Assembly (NCBI RefSeq): GCF_024362695.1
Contig: NC_065424.1
Span: 2,516,786 to 2,580,785 of the forward strand
Length of the DNA: 64,000 bases
Reading direction: 5' to 3'
DNA from: Pectinophora gossypiella
Taxonomy: Eukaryota; Arthropoda; Insecta; Lepidoptera; Gelechiidae
Shown here: piece by piece, positions 1-9,766 of the stretch
How positions within the stretch are numbered: position 1 is the first letter of the stretch
How the letters are laid out: each line of letters begins with the position of its first letter
Program-made: the position numbers and the translations under genes
Notes under the pieces: generated by a model
Seen by the model: only the letters and a program-made list of their open reading frames with translations
Database searches by the model: none
Told to the model about the DNA's origin: nothing

Positions 1-3000
1 TTGAAGATATGTTTGAGTTCCATGCAATAGGGGGCGACTATGGCCATTTTTTGCAATTAACCGGGCCCTAATCCTGGAAACCACATGATATCAATTATCT
101 ATGGTCCAAACACGTTACTAGCTTTTTTTTTCTTTTTTTATGATTGATGGTAGTGGTCGCCTGGAAGAAATTGCTTTAGAATTATTAGGTTGCCCAATTG
201 TCCTGATGTATGTATGTAAATTTAAGTTTTTTTACCTTAAACCTTTGACGTGATTTATTGTAGTTGCTCGGATGGGATTCATTACTTGACTGGACAAGTG
301 GCTACTGCTGAGTGCTCTATACAGGTACTCACTCTATTGTAGGTACCTACATCTCTACCACGGCTCAAAAGGCGAAGAGTTCAGAATTGCATCGCTATTA
401 ATTTTTTTTTTTTTTTTTAAATATTATTAAATTATTCTATTTTAACAATGGTCTTTGTTTATTATTCAATTTCTATTGAAATTGAAAATATTAATTTAAG
501 TGAAGACTGTAGTTGAGTTTGTTTTAAAAATGTTGATATGATTTTATGCAAGTTGAGTCTACGCCATAGAGTTCCTTGTAGTACCACACGCCTCAAGAGG
601 AGAGCTTAATCGAAAAGCTTTTAGAGTACATTTTCGTTCAGTAATTTAAAAGTGACCGAAAATATATAATTAAAAATATACAAAGTATATATTTATAGAC
701 AAGGAAATGTCACAAGGGAATTTAAATAAATGGAAAACAATTAATTTTAATTAATTAGAGCTGATTATTCTGCCCGTGTCCACTATTAATTACCTGCAAT
801 CTATTTTCATTAAATTGAATTATTTTATAAGTTTTATAATTTAATTAATAAATATTAAACTTTATGAATACAATAAAATTATATCTGTATGATGAGAGTG
901 AAATGAATGGCTTTACAAAAATTATGAGTAGTAAATAAGCAGGTCCCTATCAGACTAAAATGCTTTTCAAATCAAATCAAAGCTTTTATGTTGAAAATAA
1001 TAATCGTTACAAGCTTTTATGAAGCTTCGTCAGACAGCGTCATAAGCTCGCTCCATTCCTAGGCTATAGGACTCCGCAAAGTTTGTCAAAGCCAAGCTAT
1101 TGTCTCGACAAACTGGTTCCTCGGGTTAAGCTATAGTTGAGCTCTACCTAGCCCCGAGTCGAACCTACGTCCCACTATCTCGCCTCTTGGCATTCCACCG
1201 CAACGAACACAAGGCCACCCAGACATGAATGAATTATGTAAAATCAAATTAGACATTGCAAAATAACTTTTCAAATTTCTATATCGAATAAAAACAAATT
1301 GCATTGCACAATTGTGTTGACAAATCTAGAGGTAAGAATGCAAACCATAACGTGACCTATTTGAAAAGAGCCCGCGCAGCAGAATGGCTATAGAAATAGG
1401 GCTCCTCGCAACTTTGCTGTGTAACCTTACCTTACTTGAATATGAGTGCACGTATTTATCCATCCAAGAGTGTAAGACACTATTTCCAACTCTCATACAC
1501 GTTAGGCCTGATCACTAGGAGTAAGGACAGTAAGGACACTAGTAGCAACACTGGTATGTTTTTTCGTAGTTTTTGTTTGAATTTCGATTTGTTTATTCGA
1601 CGGGCGACACGTCCGTAGCCCGCGACGTCGCGCGCATAACTGCGGCTAGAAACTTGTTCGGCCAGTTGCGCCGACGCACGTCTAGGGTTATCGATACTTT
1701 TTGTAAGTATAAGTAACTTATTTAAGTTGTATAGCCTGTTGGATCGGTTCGCCTACCTGCTAATAATGCTGTAAGTTCTACTGAAAATTCAATATTATGC
1801 TAAATACGACTGTTATAACATCCCTATTACGTTTTAGTAGGTAAGCATTGCTTAATAAGTTTAGAATTTGTAAATAGGGGTTTAGCAAAAATGATTTAAG
1901 TCACAAATTAAAGATAATATTCCCTACAAACATGGCAGTCACGTGTAAATAGACGACAACTTAATTGCCTCTCTTTCTGTTAGTGTATATTCACTCTAGC
2001 AAGCATTTACCTACTAGATAAGTAGGTAAGTCTACTCTACAGTTAGCCAAAAGAGATTCAAGCTGAGCTACCTATGCCTTAGTCCCTCTGGTCGAAACCT
2101 ATTTCTTTAAAAATAAACTAAACATAGCACAAGCTCACCCTAGGACGCCTTTTTGTACAATTTAGTTTTTTCTGGTAAGTACTTACCAAACCAATGGTGG
2201 TAGTGGTGGTGGTAATGTAGCTTTTTTTTGACGTGACTTATTGTAGATTTGCCTCAAATGGCATTAAGTGCTTGGCTGGACAAATAATGTACCCTACCTC
2301 AATCATATGCCTTTACATTATATGATTTGCTTTCATATGACTCCCTGTTCAGCGTTTGTGTGTGCAATAAATTGTTATTCAGACATTCATTCATAAGCTC
2401 ATAACTATATTCGTAAATTAACTAGTCCCTGTACATCCATCGCAAGATGAACTACCCACCCACGCGTCACTGAGCTTTACGTTAGACCAACGTATCGCCA
2501 TCTATAGCGGTCGAGCCAACTGTGTTAGAGAAAATTGCACTTATGATAAATTAATAAGTCGTTACATTGTTTTTTAAAGTATAATAATAATAAATAATTA
2601 TTTCAAATAAATAAATAAAGATTTTTTTTAAAGTCACTGTTTTGCTGCGTGTCACTGGCTTGATTTCAAATGGTTCGATGCCGGAAGAGCTTCAACGACT
2701 TATTATAATAATTATTATTTATTTATTATTATAATAATACAAGATAAAACAGACACAAGGAACTATTACCATTTATTATTATTTCGGATTATTTCTTTTT
2801 TATTTTGGTGCAATAAAGTTTATTTGTATTGTATTGTAAGGAACATACAAAGAAACAGACAGTACAGGTAAACTTATCTCTAAACAAAGAGATTTCTTCC
2901 AGCTGACTTACGTGACGAGAGAGATATACAACGATACCGAACGATATCTTTCTTCATTTCAGACAACCTGGCTGAAATCAAGGTACCTCCCGTTTGAGAA

Positions 3001-3399
3001 GCAGAACAGTGACACGCAGAACAACAGCTTAACTATTAAAAAAGAACTTCATAAATATAATATATGTGTGGACGAAAGTCTGAAATAAATATATTTTATT
3101 TTATTTGTTTTTTTTTATAATAGTATCTTTCTCCTGGCACCTGGCAACCCTGAGCGGGTCTCGCGCCCAACGGATGGTCCGGTTCTCGGTTGCCACAGCT
3201 TTTGTCATACCGATAAATCGGCTTTGCCTTTTACGAAAATTATGTAATGAAAATTTTTGACAGACATTAGACGTTAGACGCCGTTTGAGAGGGCACTAGT
3301 GTATGTTTCTGTTATTTCATGCTTCGTGATGATTGTTGGTGAAGGTATTGTCTGTGACTGAGACAGTTTAGCGGTGTTGTGAGTATGGTTTGTGTTATA
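1..3399. other. Intergenic AT-rich DNA with repeat fragments
   Basis: I see no gene here. The stretch is AT-rich with short T and A runs. Recognisable pieces are fragments of the poly(A)-tailed SINE family described at 3823-4087 (about 247-330 and 2225-2290), a piece of another interspersed repeat near 2430-2530 that recurs at 7.8 and 29.6 kb, and a LINE-like 3' tail around 2700-2960 whose CAATAAAG end and downstream sequence recur near 15.4, 40.85 and 50.3 kb. The longest open frame (1436-1618) has no coding character. Confidence 0.6.
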
Positions 3400-3662
3400 T
3401 TTTTTACACTTGATTTGTAGATTTGCCGCAAATTGCATTAACTACTTAGCCGGACAAATGGGGAGCGCTGAAGGCTCTCACCCGGTACAACGTTTAAGAC
3501 AACAGGCCTGAGGGTGCCCAGTTGGGCGCGAACCTCCGCTCAGGGCGTCGTCTGTGAGGAAAAATATATGAAAGAATTAATCGACCCTAGTGGGTCGATA
3601 GCGATAAGCGCTGATTGAGGGAAATCGTCGACCACACCCGCGCGCGACAGGGTCGGTATCGG
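3400..3662 (-). mobile_element. Poly(A)-tailed SINE, inverted copy
   Basis: This is a copy of the same 255-265-bp retroposon as 3823-4087, in the opposite direction, with its oligo-T (tail) end at the left. The shared landmarks are the GTCGATAGCGATAAGCGCT block, the GGGTGCCCAGTTGGGCGCGA block and the CCGGACAAATGGGGAGCGCT block. It forms an inverted pair with the next copy, separated by about 160 bp. Confidence 0.7.
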
Positions 3663-3822
3663 AATGGGATAATGTATGTATATTATTACATAATAATAAC
3701 AATCAAGACACAATCTGCTCTCAAGTCAACAAATGACATACAAAAGACATCAACGCGTACGTTGCATTAATTTTTTATTTCTATGGTTTCGAAATACCGT
3801 GCGTAGCGTGCTGGCCTGGTGG

Positions 3823-4087
3823 GTCCCCGATACCGACCCCGCCGGCGTGGTCGATGATTTCCCTCATTCAGCGCTTATCGCTATCGACCCACTAGGGTCG
3901 ATTAACTTTCAAATATTTTTCCTCTCAGACGACGCCCTGAGCCGAGGTTCGCGCCCAACTGGGCACCCTCAGGCCTGTTGTCTTAAACGTTGTACCGGGT
4001 GAGAGCCTTCAGCGCTCCCCATTTGTCCGGCCAAGTAGTTAATGCCATCTGCGGCAAACCTACAATAAGTCACGTCAAAAAAAAAAA
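3823..4087 (+). mobile_element. Full-length poly(A)-tailed SINE with target duplication
   Basis: This is a 265-bp element ending in a run of A's and flanked by a perfect 13-bp direct repeat, GCTGGCCTGGTGG, at 3810-3822 and 4088-4100. A poly(A) tail and long target duplication are the marks of LINE-driven retroposition. The internal GAGGTTCGCGCCC resembles a pol III B box, but I could not assign a clear parent RNA. The open frame at 3733-4002 is accidental. Other copies or fragments lie near 0.25, 2.2, 6.1, 6.87, 28.7, 30.86, 32.46 and 49.75 kb. Confidence 0.8.
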
Positions 4088-4631
4088 GCTGGCCTGGTGG
4101 AGTACTCATACCTATGCTCCATACTATAGAAGACTCTTAAAAGGCTAAGTTCACCAAAACCATATAGATGGCGTTGTACAGCTTTAACCTCTTAAAGCCG
4201 AGATTTCCAGACACAATAGTTAAACAATGGGTTTTGGATTTTAAAAGAACATTCGGTCTTACGACTTTAAGGTGATAATTACCTATTTTCTCATTACTTG
4301 GATACCTGCATACTTATTCCAAAATACAATGTAATAGCAGAAGCATAATAATATGTAAAAACAATTGTTGCTTGACATTTGGATCATATTATGTGAAGAA
4401 TTATGTTGCTACCTGTATTGCCTCTCTTTATATAAAACTCTCTTCTCTTTTTTCATTATTCTTTTTAGGCACAGAATAATACTTAATGTGCCTGGGCGTA
4501 ATAAAAAGGGTCATCATTTTTACCCAAAAACAGAGATAAAAGATGCATTATGTAATTGCTGTTATGCATGAAATTAGAAGGTTAAACGTAGGAAAATCTT
4601 TACAGCATGTATATACACATATACATCTATA

Positions 4632-4861
4632 TACAGGGTGTAAGTGACATCGTAACGCATACTGAGGGGGCTGATTTAGCTCATTATTCTAAGAATATCA
4701 AGTGGGATTTTCGATCGCAAAAGTATAGAATTGAAATTAATTTAAAATATAATAAAAAAAATCATGAGTTTTGCGACGGAAAATTCCACTTGATTTTAAC
4801 TCCGAATCATGATGTGAATCATCCCCCTCAGTATTCGTTACGATGTCTCTAACACCCAGTA
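4632..4861. mobile_element. MITE with CAGGGTGT-type terminal inverted repeats
   Basis: The element starts TACAGGGTGTAAGTGACATC and ends with its near complement, GATGTCTCTAACACCCAGTA. The inner halves are also complementary (the TCAAGTGGGATTTTCGATCGC and GCGACGGAAAATTCCACTTG blocks). A diverged relative lies at 38747-38905. TA-rich flanks and these ends suggest a Tc1/mariner-type nonautonomous element, by inference. The open frame inside is not a gene. Confidence 0.7.
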
Positions 4862-4901
4862 CATTTTGTGGAACCTAGCCTGGAAAATCCCTCATTTGTA
4901 T

Positions 4902-5033
4902 CATCATCATCATCATCAGCCCATTAACGTCCCCACTGCTGGGGCACGGGCCTTCCCTATGGATGGATAGGGAGAACGGGCCTTAAACCATCACGCGGGC
5001 CCAATGCGGATTGGTGGTTATTAACGACTCATT
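4902..5033 (-). mobile_element. 5'-truncated tRNA/5S-hybrid SINE
   Basis: Only the 3' part of the SINE family seen whole at 30040-30310 and 42639-42936 is present: a (CAT)n tail at the left, then the GGGGCACGGGCCTTCCCTAT block, stopping before the shared core and RNA-derived head. It is flanked by the repeat CCTCATTTGTAT at 4890-4901 and 5034-5045. The truncation at the 5' end fits incomplete reverse transcription. Confidence 0.75.
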
Positions 5034-5046
5034 CCTCATTTGTATA

Positions 5047-5447
5047 CATACATACATAAACCTGTAAATGTTTTGTGAATTTGTGTGCAATAAAGTGTTT
5101 TTATTATTATTATTATTAAACAGCCTATATACGTCCCACTACTGGGCACAGGCCTCCCCTCAATCAACTGGAGGGGGTATGGAGCATACTCCACCACGCT
5201 GCTCCAATGCGGGTTGGTGGAGGTGTTTTTACTTCTAATATCCGGGACCAACGGCTTAACGTGCCCTCCGAAGCACGGAATCATCTTACTTTTCCGGACA
5301 ATCAGGTGATTCAAGCCTGAAAAGTCCTTACCAAAGAAAGGACAGTCTCACTAAGTGATTTCAACAATGTCCCCATCGGGAATTGAACCCGGACCTCCAG
5401 ATCGTGAGCCTAACGCTCTAACCACTAGACCACGGAGGCTATGGCGG
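5047..5447 (-). mobile_element. tRNA-derived SINE with target duplication
   Basis: Read on the minus strand, it begins with a tRNA-like head: A box TGGTCTAGTGG and B box GGTTCAATTCC (one or two changes from consensus) lie in 5377-5441. The shared SINE core (about 5245-5282) follows, then a tail ending in (TAA)n near 5100-5120. A perfect 13-bp duplication, CCTCATTTGTATA, flanks it at 5034-5046 and 5448-5460. The tRNA-like part is not a functional tRNA gene because the structure continues into the SINE body with no tRNA 3' end. Confidence 0.8.
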
Positions 5448-5491
5448 CCTCATTTGTATAGACAAATGAGGCATTTAATAGCCTCCGTGGT
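5428..5491. repeat. Snap-back palindrome at SINE 5' end
   Basis: ACCACGGAGGCTAT and ATAGCCTCCGTGGT form outer arms and CCTCATTTGT / ACAAATGAGG form inner arms round a 4-nt loop. The left outer arm is the 5' end of the SINE at 5047-5447. The right arm is an inverted copy of that end beyond the target duplication. Confidence 0.7.
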
Positions 5492-5800
5492 ATCTATGAC
5501 TATTCATCACTAACGTTGGTACATATCGTAGTTCCGTCTTTACATGAATTCCGTTTCAGCAGAGTGAAACCAGAAGTAAACCATTAAAACACCGACAAAA
5601 CATTATAATTGTGCCATAATTCATATACCTCTACGATAGCGAAGAAAGCATTCGTTACGCTCACAATATTGTGCAATGCTGACGCCAATTAAAACAAAAA
5701 CTTCAACAAAACTTGAATTATTCAATAATTCATGTGTACACAGCGTAACGATGTATGAATATTTGCAGAGTCATTGTCTCTACAAAATTTAAGACAATAA

Positions 5801-6093
5801 GGGGGTTAAAATGGCGACATCGAAGCAATTCCTTTAAGAAAGCATTTATTTTTTATCCCATTTACCTGATCCTATTTTTGTGCTTTCCGTTCCCGAATGT
5901 TATTTTCCTTCCTTTTAGTTTCCCAATCTTTTAAAACTTGTCATTGGCACAAAGCAGCACTAGTGCCATTAAAAAAAATATATTGCAATTTGACATTTGC
6001 GCATGTAAAAGTAAGTGCGCAATGGAAACAACTGTCAAATAGCAATATTGCTTTCGTAGATGAATTGCTTCGTAGTGGCCATTTTAACCCCCC
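5801..6093. mobile_element. MITE, GGGTTAAAATGG terminal-repeat family
   Basis: The left end GGGGGTTAAAATGGCGACAT and the right end GGCCATTTTAACCCCC are inverted copies, and the complementarity continues inward through the AAGCAATTC and GCGCAAATGTCAAA-type blocks. At least five other copies occur in this window (8744-9430 split, 24500-24602, 36341-36490, 41950-42035, 46067-46200). The open frame at 5897-6145 lies inside it and is not a gene. Confidence 0.75.
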
Positions 6094-8244
6094 AGGCCTG
6101 AGAGTGCCCAGTTGGGCGCGAACCCCGGCTCAGGGCGTCATCTGAGAAGATTATATTTGAAGGAATTAATCCCTAATGTGTCGGTCGATAGCGGAATGAG
6201 GGAGGGGAAGAGATCGTATCTATCGGAGTCCGTTCAACTACCCTTCTCTTCTTCTCTCGTGCGTGGGTTGTGAGATCAAGGGTTGATCTCATCAACCCTG
6301 GTGTCAGGATTAGGTACTATTGAGCCGCTAAAGGCCTCTGACTGCCTTGATGTCAATTACTGAACCGCCCATGACTGATAAAACACCTATTACTTACTTA
6401 GTTATTGTTAATTTATTACTTCTGTCTACATCTCAGTGATGCATGTATTAGTTATAAGTGGAGACTTCATTGGCTAATGTACAAACTATTTGCATTTTAT
6501 AAATTGTTATTTAAGCTGTTTGTTCCCCGATTTGAAATAAATAAATCGCACATCTAGTTCTTTAAGGTCATAAATGTATTTTTTTAAATTTTACAGTAGA
6601 GCGCTTTAACGATTTTTGTTTTGCCGTATCTACGTTAATTACTAAGTTAAATCAATTTCATATTTTTTGACATTTATGACTTTTAAGAACTAGATGTGCG
6701 ATGATATGTTTTATTTCCTTTATTTTAGAGACAACTAAGTAATTCAGTCTTATACATACTTACATAAGATCACGCTTATTTTCCGTTAGGGGTAGACAGA
6801 GACTATGAAATTCCACTTACTACGATCCTGACACACCACTTTGGCTTCTTCCATTCTCATCCCGAGTGAGAGCCTTCAGCGCTCCCCATTTGTCCGGCCA
6901 AGAAGTTAATGCCATCTGCGGCAAATCTACAATAAGTCACGTCAAAAAAACCATTCTCATCAAAGTCTTCATGCATCCTCGCCGGTTTTTAGAGTTTCCT
7001 CATGAGGATATTGAACGCTATATCCTAATGCAACTGGGACAATTTTACAATGACTATTCTCTCTCTTGAATGTTTATAGAACCAACTAAAACACCTAATT
7101 AATACCCACAATATTACATAAGAAGCATCACACGCGGCGCACGCGCACCTGAGTTGAATAACTTGCAAAAACTCGGTGAAGGCTCGACTGACTGTGGGAA
7201 ATAAGTTCTTCATGAAGAAAAGAAGATTATTGGATTAATTACTCGATACAGTTGATGCTTCCTTGTGGATTTTGTTATAGCATTAAGTAAATAATAGGTA
7301 GAAAGATAGATAGGTAAAATGCTTTCTTGAGACCAAGGACACATTATACAGAAATAATAGTTTGTAGTGTTTGGTATAACAGAGAGCTCGGTGACGCGAT
7401 GGTACTTAGTTCTCTGACTACCCCAATTGGGATATAGACGTAAGCTTATGTTTGTAGCGAGTGCCAGATCCGAATCATAGGTTAAACTATTTTAGTACCC
7501 CAAATGTATGTACTTTTAATATTTACTATCTTAATTATTGCATGAGGATTAAAAATATTAGAAATATAGGAAATTAGGACTATATACAGACTTTAGGACG
7601 AAAACATTAGGATGAAGTATTATTAGGACATCCCACTTGCGTCAGACAGTACTGCGGGGCAAAAGGCAAGGAGGAAACCACTGCCCTATTTTCCCTAAAA
7701 AAGTAGCATGGAGAATGCTTCAACGACAAGAGCGTGGCTCTTAAATTGATGATGATGATTATTAGGACAATCGATATTTAGGACTAATAACAATCATCAA
7801 CATAACATAAACCCACGACTTTATCCCAATTGGGGTAGTCAGAGGTACATCCATCGCAAGATGAACTAAGTACCCCACACTTCACACAGTTTCCTGTTAA
7901 ACCTACGTGATAGGTGGCAGAAAATTAAAGTCAACATAAACAAAAGCGTAAAAGTTATTAAGTAAAATTTTGCCGAGAGGAACGCGATACTGTATGAAAC
8001 CGCAGCTTTCCTGATCAGTATGGCACAGACGTTGAAGTAGAATTACTGGATATGTCAATAAATAAGTACCTAATATCCGAAACGTTAGACAATTCCGTCC
8101 TTCAGAGGACGCGAGTCTTCTACTTCAAGCATGAAACCTATCAGACTCATTTTAGAGGTGTAATATAGTTATTCTAAGATGCCCCCCACGCTTTAGCGAA
8201 AATCTTACTACTTACGCCCTTGTCCTTTGCTCTCAACAACTCTA
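6094..8244. other. Intergenic DNA with repeat fragments
   Basis: No gene is visible. A SINE fragment (same family as 3823-4087) abuts the MITE at 6094-6200, another lies at about 6860-6950, and tail fragments of the tRNA-derived SINE lie near 6240-6380. Two inverted copies of a repeat containing TCCCAATTGGGGTAGTCAGA-type sequence lie at about 7395-7450 and 7805-7880. A copy of this repeat also occurs at 29.57 kb. Confidence 0.55.
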
Positions 8245-8397
8245 TCATAATTAAAACACATAATAACGGGTTCTTACCGCGTTTAAATCAGGGATATGAG
8301 ACTCCCGATATTTCGACACTGTTGCAAGTGCCATGATCACGGGATGACTCCTGCTTCAAACGCGGTAAGAACCCGTTATTATGTGTTTTAATTATGA
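8245..8397. mobile_element. Short MITE with 40-bp perfect inverted ends
   Basis: Positions 8245-8284 and 8358-8397 are perfect reverse complements over 40 bp, around a 73-bp centre. Related copies lie at about 36164-36548 (interrupted by another MITE) and 38599-38730. The right flank (GATAATAACCGCGTAAAC) also matches the left flank of the 36.16-kb copy in reverse, so the real element may extend a further 15-20 bp. Confidence 0.8.
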
Positions 8398-8743
8398 TAA
8401 TAACCGCGTAAACTTAAAACAATGTATAACTCTATCATTATATACCAGGGTTGGAGAAAAGAACAATGTCGTTATTTGACTTTATCATCAGTCAATTAAA
8501 AGTAGTAAGTATATGACTGGGAATGAATAACAAGATCGGGCATGTCGTTACAACCGACAATGGGTCATTCTAACATGATGGCCAATTTAATGGTAGGTTA
8601 GGCTTGTTGATTGGCAATCTCCCCAAAAAAAAAATGCATTAGGGAAGATCACATATGAACATACGACTCATCATATCTATCTTGGGATTTCGTATCAAAA
8701 ATAGCTGCATGTTGTCTTCTCTGGCATATGATTGTAGATTTAG

Positions 8744-9430
8744 CTATGACGGGCTAAGAAGGCCACATTGAAGCGATTTATATTAAAAAAGCGTTATTCC
8801 TATTTGATATTTGTTGACATAGCGCACTTATTCTTATATGCACAAATGTCAAATACCTAGCAATATTTAATTTTCTACTTCTATTTTATTTTATTTATTT
8901 ATTTATTAGGCACATCAACTAGTGTTTGCACCAATTACAGACGTGCACAACTTATGTAAGTAATTAACATGTATGTAGAATTTGTTTAGAAAAAAAAATA
9001 ACGGAACAACAAAAGGTATGAAAAGTTACAGCCAGGCAACACTACAACAAAAAAAAGAAAAATAGGTACAAGAAAAAAACTACTATTTTTTTTCTATTAA
9101 ACCAGTTAAACTAACGGTAATGACTAGATGATTGCACAATGAGTTTCTTGAATTTAGGCAAACTGTTATGAAATATGTCAAGATCATTCTCCTTCCAACA
9201 TTGGTTATACGTTAGCAGTCTTGGGAGAAGGTTTCTTCTTTTTTAATATTTTTTTTCATACGGCTTATCATTATCCTTAGAACTATGTATCAAAAGTGGC
9301 TGCAAATAGTTTCTTGATTATTTGTAGTTCTGCCCACCCCTTCGGGGAATACGGGCGTGACTTTATATGTATGTATGTATTTAATTTTCTCTTTAGATGA
9401 ATTGTTTCGATGTGACCTTTTTAAGTTCCC
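8744..9430. mobile_element. MITE (GGGTTAAAATGG family) split by an insertion
   Basis: The left half (8744-8876) and right half (from about 9378) match the 5801-6093 family, including the AGCGCACTTA and GATGAATTGTTTCGATGTG blocks. The two halves are separated by the 8877-9377 insertion. Confidence 0.65.
8877..9377. mobile_element. Retroposon fragment inside a MITE
   Basis: About 500 bp is bounded by a perfect 13-bp direct repeat, TATTTAATTTTCT, at 8864-8876 and 9378-9390. The right end holds GGGGAATACGGGCGTGAC followed by a TATG-type simple tail. A similar GGGGATACGGGCGTGATG tail lies at about 30600. This is probably a truncated LINE or LINE-tailed SINE. Confidence 0.65.
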
Positions 9431-9766
9431 TGATGGCTTTTACATTCCGGCCAAGTTTTGTCACTTCCATTTTTAACACATGTGTGTGGTTTGTGCTCCC
9501 GCCAATGAGTAGGTTTCACCCGCAACCACTCCAGGCGTAACGCTGGCAACACCGCGAGTCATGGTAGGCACAATAATGATTGACTCGAATTAGCGGCTAA
9601 ATATTTTCACTTGCATGCTTTTTCTACTGGAAAGTTGAAAGTGATTGTGTTATTAAGGTGGTACATAACCGACACTGAGTAAAATAAAAATAAATTTGAC
9701 CCAACAAAGAATAAAACAAACGGGTCAAGCTAAATAAAACCGTTTAAAAAATTTTAGGTAAGTAAT

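Noticed and set aside
5377..5441. Functional tRNA gene on the minus strand
   Set aside because: The A and B boxes are there but no complete cloverleaf or acceptor end, and the sequence continues into a SINE with a target duplication. The same holds for 27585-27655.
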